Assembly: GCF_030344915.1 (NCBI RefSeq)
Contig: NZ_CP128233.1
Span: 1,054,001-1,118,000 of the forward strand
DNA from: Neopusillimonas aromaticivorans
GTDB lineage: Bacteria; Pseudomonadota; Gammaproteobacteria; Burkholderiales; Burkholderiaceae_B
DNA length: 64,000 nucleotides
Direction: 5' to 3'
Notes under the pieces: model-generated
The model's input: the letters and a program-made list of their open reading frames with translations, nothing else
The model's database searches: none
Told to the model about the DNA's origin: nothing
Program-made: the position numbers and the translations under genes
Shown: positions 62,118-64,000 of the stretch, in pieces
How positions within the stretch are numbered: the stretch's first letter is position 1
Layout: each line of letters starts with the position of its first letter

Positions 62118-62555
62118 ATGCGTCTTTTATCGATTCTTTTTGGTTTGGCGTTCATCGCCTGGACCGCAAGCAACCTGCATAACAACCCGCGCTGGACCTG
62201 GTCGCCGGGTGAAGGCGAGCTTCCGCGCGACGTCGTCGCCATGTATATGGACATGGCCTACAAGGAAGGCGACCTTGAAAAGGCTGCAAAGACGTTTCTG
62301 ACACCAAAAACCAAAGACGAAGTCCCGGCTGACCAGATCTTGCCAGAGGGCAAGCCCTTCGAGCCCAAGGTTAAAAAAGTCATTGCTGAAGGCTTCAATG
62401 TGGCCGTTTGGTACACCATCGAAGGCGACCCGGCACAAAAGCAATATCTGGAAATTTTCAATATTCGCGGTGGCCGTGTAGCAACGCGTGAACGCCTGGT
62501 TCAGCCCGGCACATTGGCCGCCGCAAACCAGACAACCGCCCCTGCTACCAACTAA
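62118..62555 (+). CDS. NTF2/SnoaL-like protein with N-terminal membrane anchor
   Basis: An intact 145-residue protein with an AAGGAG site before the ATG. An N-terminal hydrophobic segment (LLSILFGLAFIAWTAS) is a signal or anchor. The rest (VVAMYMDMAYKEGDLEKAAKTFLTP; VWYTIEGDPAQKQYLEIFNIRGGRVATRERLVQ) resembles the cone-shaped NTF2/SnoaL-like fold used by isomerases and dehydratases, but this is an eye match only. Confidence 0.5.
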   Translation: MRLLSILFGLAFIAWTASNLHNNPRWTWSPGEGELPRDVVAMYMDMAYKEGDLEKAAKTFLTPKTKDEVPADQILPEGKPFEPKVKKVIAEGFNVAVWYTIEGDPAQKQYLEIFNIRGGRVATRERLVQPGTLAAANQTTAPATN

Positions 62556-62573
62556 ATCGACTTCGGAGCAACC

Positions 62574-63079
62574 ATGAATCTGACACAACACCTGAAATTC
62601 GACGCCCGCACCATCGGTGCCCTGATCATCTCTTTCCTGCGACTGTACCTGGGGCCTGGATGATTGTCAGTGGCTCAAGCTACTGGCTGCACGAACTGGG
62701 TTATCAGCCGATTTTCCCTCAACCTTTCGGCACGTTGCCTGACTCGAACAAAATGCTGATCACATTTGTTGAAATCGGCCTGTTCGATATTGTGAAGACC
62801 CTGGAAATCATTGGCGGCCTGATGCTGGTCTGCAAGATTTTTGTACCGCTGGGCGTGGTGATTCTGTTCCCGATCAGCGCCATGGTGTTCTACAACGCCG
62901 TATTCCTGAACCAGCGTTACGACGGCATCCTGAGCGTAACCTACATGGGCACGGCCTGCCTTTACATGAACGTTGTCCTGCTGCTGGCCTACATCAGGTA
63001 TTACCTGCCCATGCTGAAGTTCGATGCCGAAATGGGCAGCTTGTCTGATTTCAAACGCATTCCTGAAATTTTCAAATAA
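62574..63079 (+). CDS. DoxX-like membrane protein, copy 2
   Basis: About 168 residues after one G is added to the run 62651-62654. It has around four membrane helices (IGALIISFLRLYLGAWMIVSG; TLEIIGGLMLVCKIFVPLGVVILFPISAMVFYNAV; TACLYMNVVLLLAYIRYYLPML). The DoxX-like layout is shared with the 48817 gene. Start at 62574 after a GGAG-like site, 18 bp after the NTF2-like gene, so these two are probably coupled. Confidence 0.65.
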
Positions 63080-63142
63080 TTCCCCAACCACTCAGACAAG
63101 AAATATCAAATCCACACGGTTTTAAGTGCTTCCCCAGACTTT

Positions 63143-63182
63143 GGCCCGCCAACCGGCTCCAACCGGCGCGGGCCGTTTTTTT
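63143..63182 (+). terminator. Rho-independent terminator
   Basis: GGCCCGC (63143-63149) pairs with GCGGGCC (63168-63174) around an 18-nt loop, followed by G and seven T. It ends the Bug/NTF2/DoxX operon before the MmgE/PrpD gene, which should have its own promoter or be reached by read-through. Confidence 0.75.
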
Positions 63183-63224
63183 GGTTGCCATGATTAAAAA
63201 CTTTTTCACCACGGAGACAACACC

Positions 63225-64000
63225 ATGAAAGAACTGAAAATTTCTCGTCGCGGCTTCGCCCAGACTTCGTTGGCCGCTATCGCTGCCATGTATGCTGGAC
63301 GTAGCGTACAGGCCCAGGAAAGCCAATCCGCCAAAGAGCCCGCAAACGACCGCCCTGCCCCCAGAAAAGACGCTTCGACAGATGCGATTGTCGATATCGT
63401 GAATTTTTGCCTCGAAACAACCTACGACCGCTTGCCGGCCAATGTCATCGCCATCACGAAACAACAGGTTCTGGATACACTGGGAGTTTCATTGGCAGGC
63501 CAGAACGCCGAAGGGGTCACGCAGTTACGTGAATTCACGCTGCACAACGGTGGTCGCCCGGACAGCCACGTCTGGGGAACCCGGACCCGGGTTCCCGCCC
63601 ATGAAGCAGCACGTATCAATGGCACCATGGCACACGCCCTTGATTACGATGACACGCACGAAAAATCTTACGTGCACCCCGCTGTCATCACTGTTCCCGC
63701 CGTCCTGGCAATTGCAGAACAGGTTCCAGGCGTAACAGGTAAAGACATCATCGTCGCCATTGTGCTGGGCACCGACATCAGCTGCCGCCTTGCCCTGGCG
63801 GGTCAACCCGGCGTGAATCCGTTCAAGATCGGCTGGCACAACACGACCACCTATGGCTACATTGCATCAGCGCTTGCTGCAGGCAAACTGCTAGGGCTAA
63901 CGAAAGACCAGATGATCAACGCCGCCGGGATTGCCTATCATCAGGCGGCAGGTAATGCGCAGGCACATATTGACAGCGCACTGACAAAACGAATGGGACC
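63225..64000 (+). CDS. MmgE/PrpD-family protein with Tat signal (partial, runs off window end)
   Basis: The frame is open to the window end (about 258 codons seen). The N-terminus has a twin-arginine signal (ISRRGFAQTSLAAIAAMYAG) and an Ala-Gln cleavage region, then a charged linker. From about residue 50 the MmgE/PrpD fold is clear: VDIVNFCLETTYDRLP, VLDTLGVSLAGQ, MAHALDYDDTHEKSYVHP and the GTDISCRLALAG helix. The family comprises 2-methylcitrate dehydratase and related epimerases, and is normally cytoplasmic. A GGAGACA site precedes the ATG. The conserved DYDDTH segment is present. Confidence 0.8.
   Translation, partial: MKELKISRRGFAQTSLAAIAAMYAGRSVQAQESQSAKEPANDRPAPRKDASTDAIVDIVNFCLETTYDRLPANVIAITKQQVLDTLGVSLAGQNAEGVTQLREFTLHNGGRPDSHVWGTRTRVPAHEAARINGTMAHALDYDDTHEKSYVHPAVITVPAVLAIAEQVPGVTGKDIIVAIVLGTDISCRLALAGQPGVNPFKIGWHNTTTYGYIASALAAGKLLGLTKDQMINAAGIAYHQAAGNAQAHIDSALTKRMG

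Noticed and set aside
1..64000. CRISPR arrays, tRNA or rRNA genes, prophage or conjugation genes
   Set aside because: No regularly spaced repeats, cloverleaf-like stretches, rRNA cores or phage/conjugation proteins were recognised; apart from the single IS element no mobile module is seen.

Overview
The window looks like chromosomal DNA of a Gram-negative betaproteobacterium, probably Burkholderiales and perhaps Alcaligenaceae. This is inferred from the protein families: a porin ending in Phe, a Bug-type periplasmic binding protein, a cytochrome b561/YceI/YceI set, many chemoreceptors and c-di-GMP proteins, and a large aromatic-catabolism block. I see no rRNA, tRNA or CRISPR array. The sequence carries about 45 apparent single-base indels, nearly all short homopolymer runs one base too short. 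Most broken genes restore to full family length with one added base, so I annotate them as single CDSs over the full span and treat the frameshifts as probable sequencing error.

Layout. 1-9.6 kb: the end of a CocE/NonD hydrolase, an HSL-type alpha/beta hydrolase, a methyl-accepting chemotaxis protein, a P-type cation ATPase, a CNNM/CBS membrane protein and an exported YtcJ-like amidohydrolase. 9.6-27.1 kb: a signalling block with an Aer-like receptor, an HTH-receiver regulator split by an IS1380-family element (4-bp target duplication), PAS-GGDEF-EAL, two + strand sensor kinases, a minus-strand set of REC-GGDEF-EAL, hybrid kinase-HPt and EAL-HDOD, and a PAS-PAS-GGEEF cyclase. 27.2-30.1 kb: a LysR regulator divergent from cytochrome b561 and two YceI proteins. 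30.2-33.3 kb: a SiaABCD-like phosphatase/kinase/phosphoprotein/diguanylate cyclase operon ending in a clear terminator.

33.5-38 kb: an ABC importer (binding protein, ATPase, permease) and a porin, likely the uptake arm of what follows. 38.2-64 kb: a catabolic island with two Rieske oxygenases, a VanB-type reductase, an acyl-CoA-dehydrogenase-fold flavin monooxygenase with a flavin reductase, a LigB-type extradiol dioxygenase, a LigJ-type hydratase, three tandem RraA/CHA-aldolase-fold proteins, two LigI-type (COG3618) hydrolases, an enolase-superfamily enzyme, a zinc alcohol dehydrogenase, an FAD dehydrogenase, two MFS carriers, two DoxX-like membrane proteins, a BNR-repeat protein, an NTF2-like protein, a Tat-exported Bug protein, a Tat-exported MmgE/PrpD protein (open at the window end) and two paralogous GntR regulators.

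Taken together the island suggests that an aromatic or aromatic-acid substrate is oxygenated to a catechol-type intermediate, opened by 4,5-type cleavage, hydrated and split by an aldolase to central metabolites. The true substrate is not evident. Two short repeated elements, one in front of the reductase and alcohol-dehydrogenase genes and one in front of the GntR/BNR and VanA/Bug promoters, suggest that the parts of the island form two regulons.
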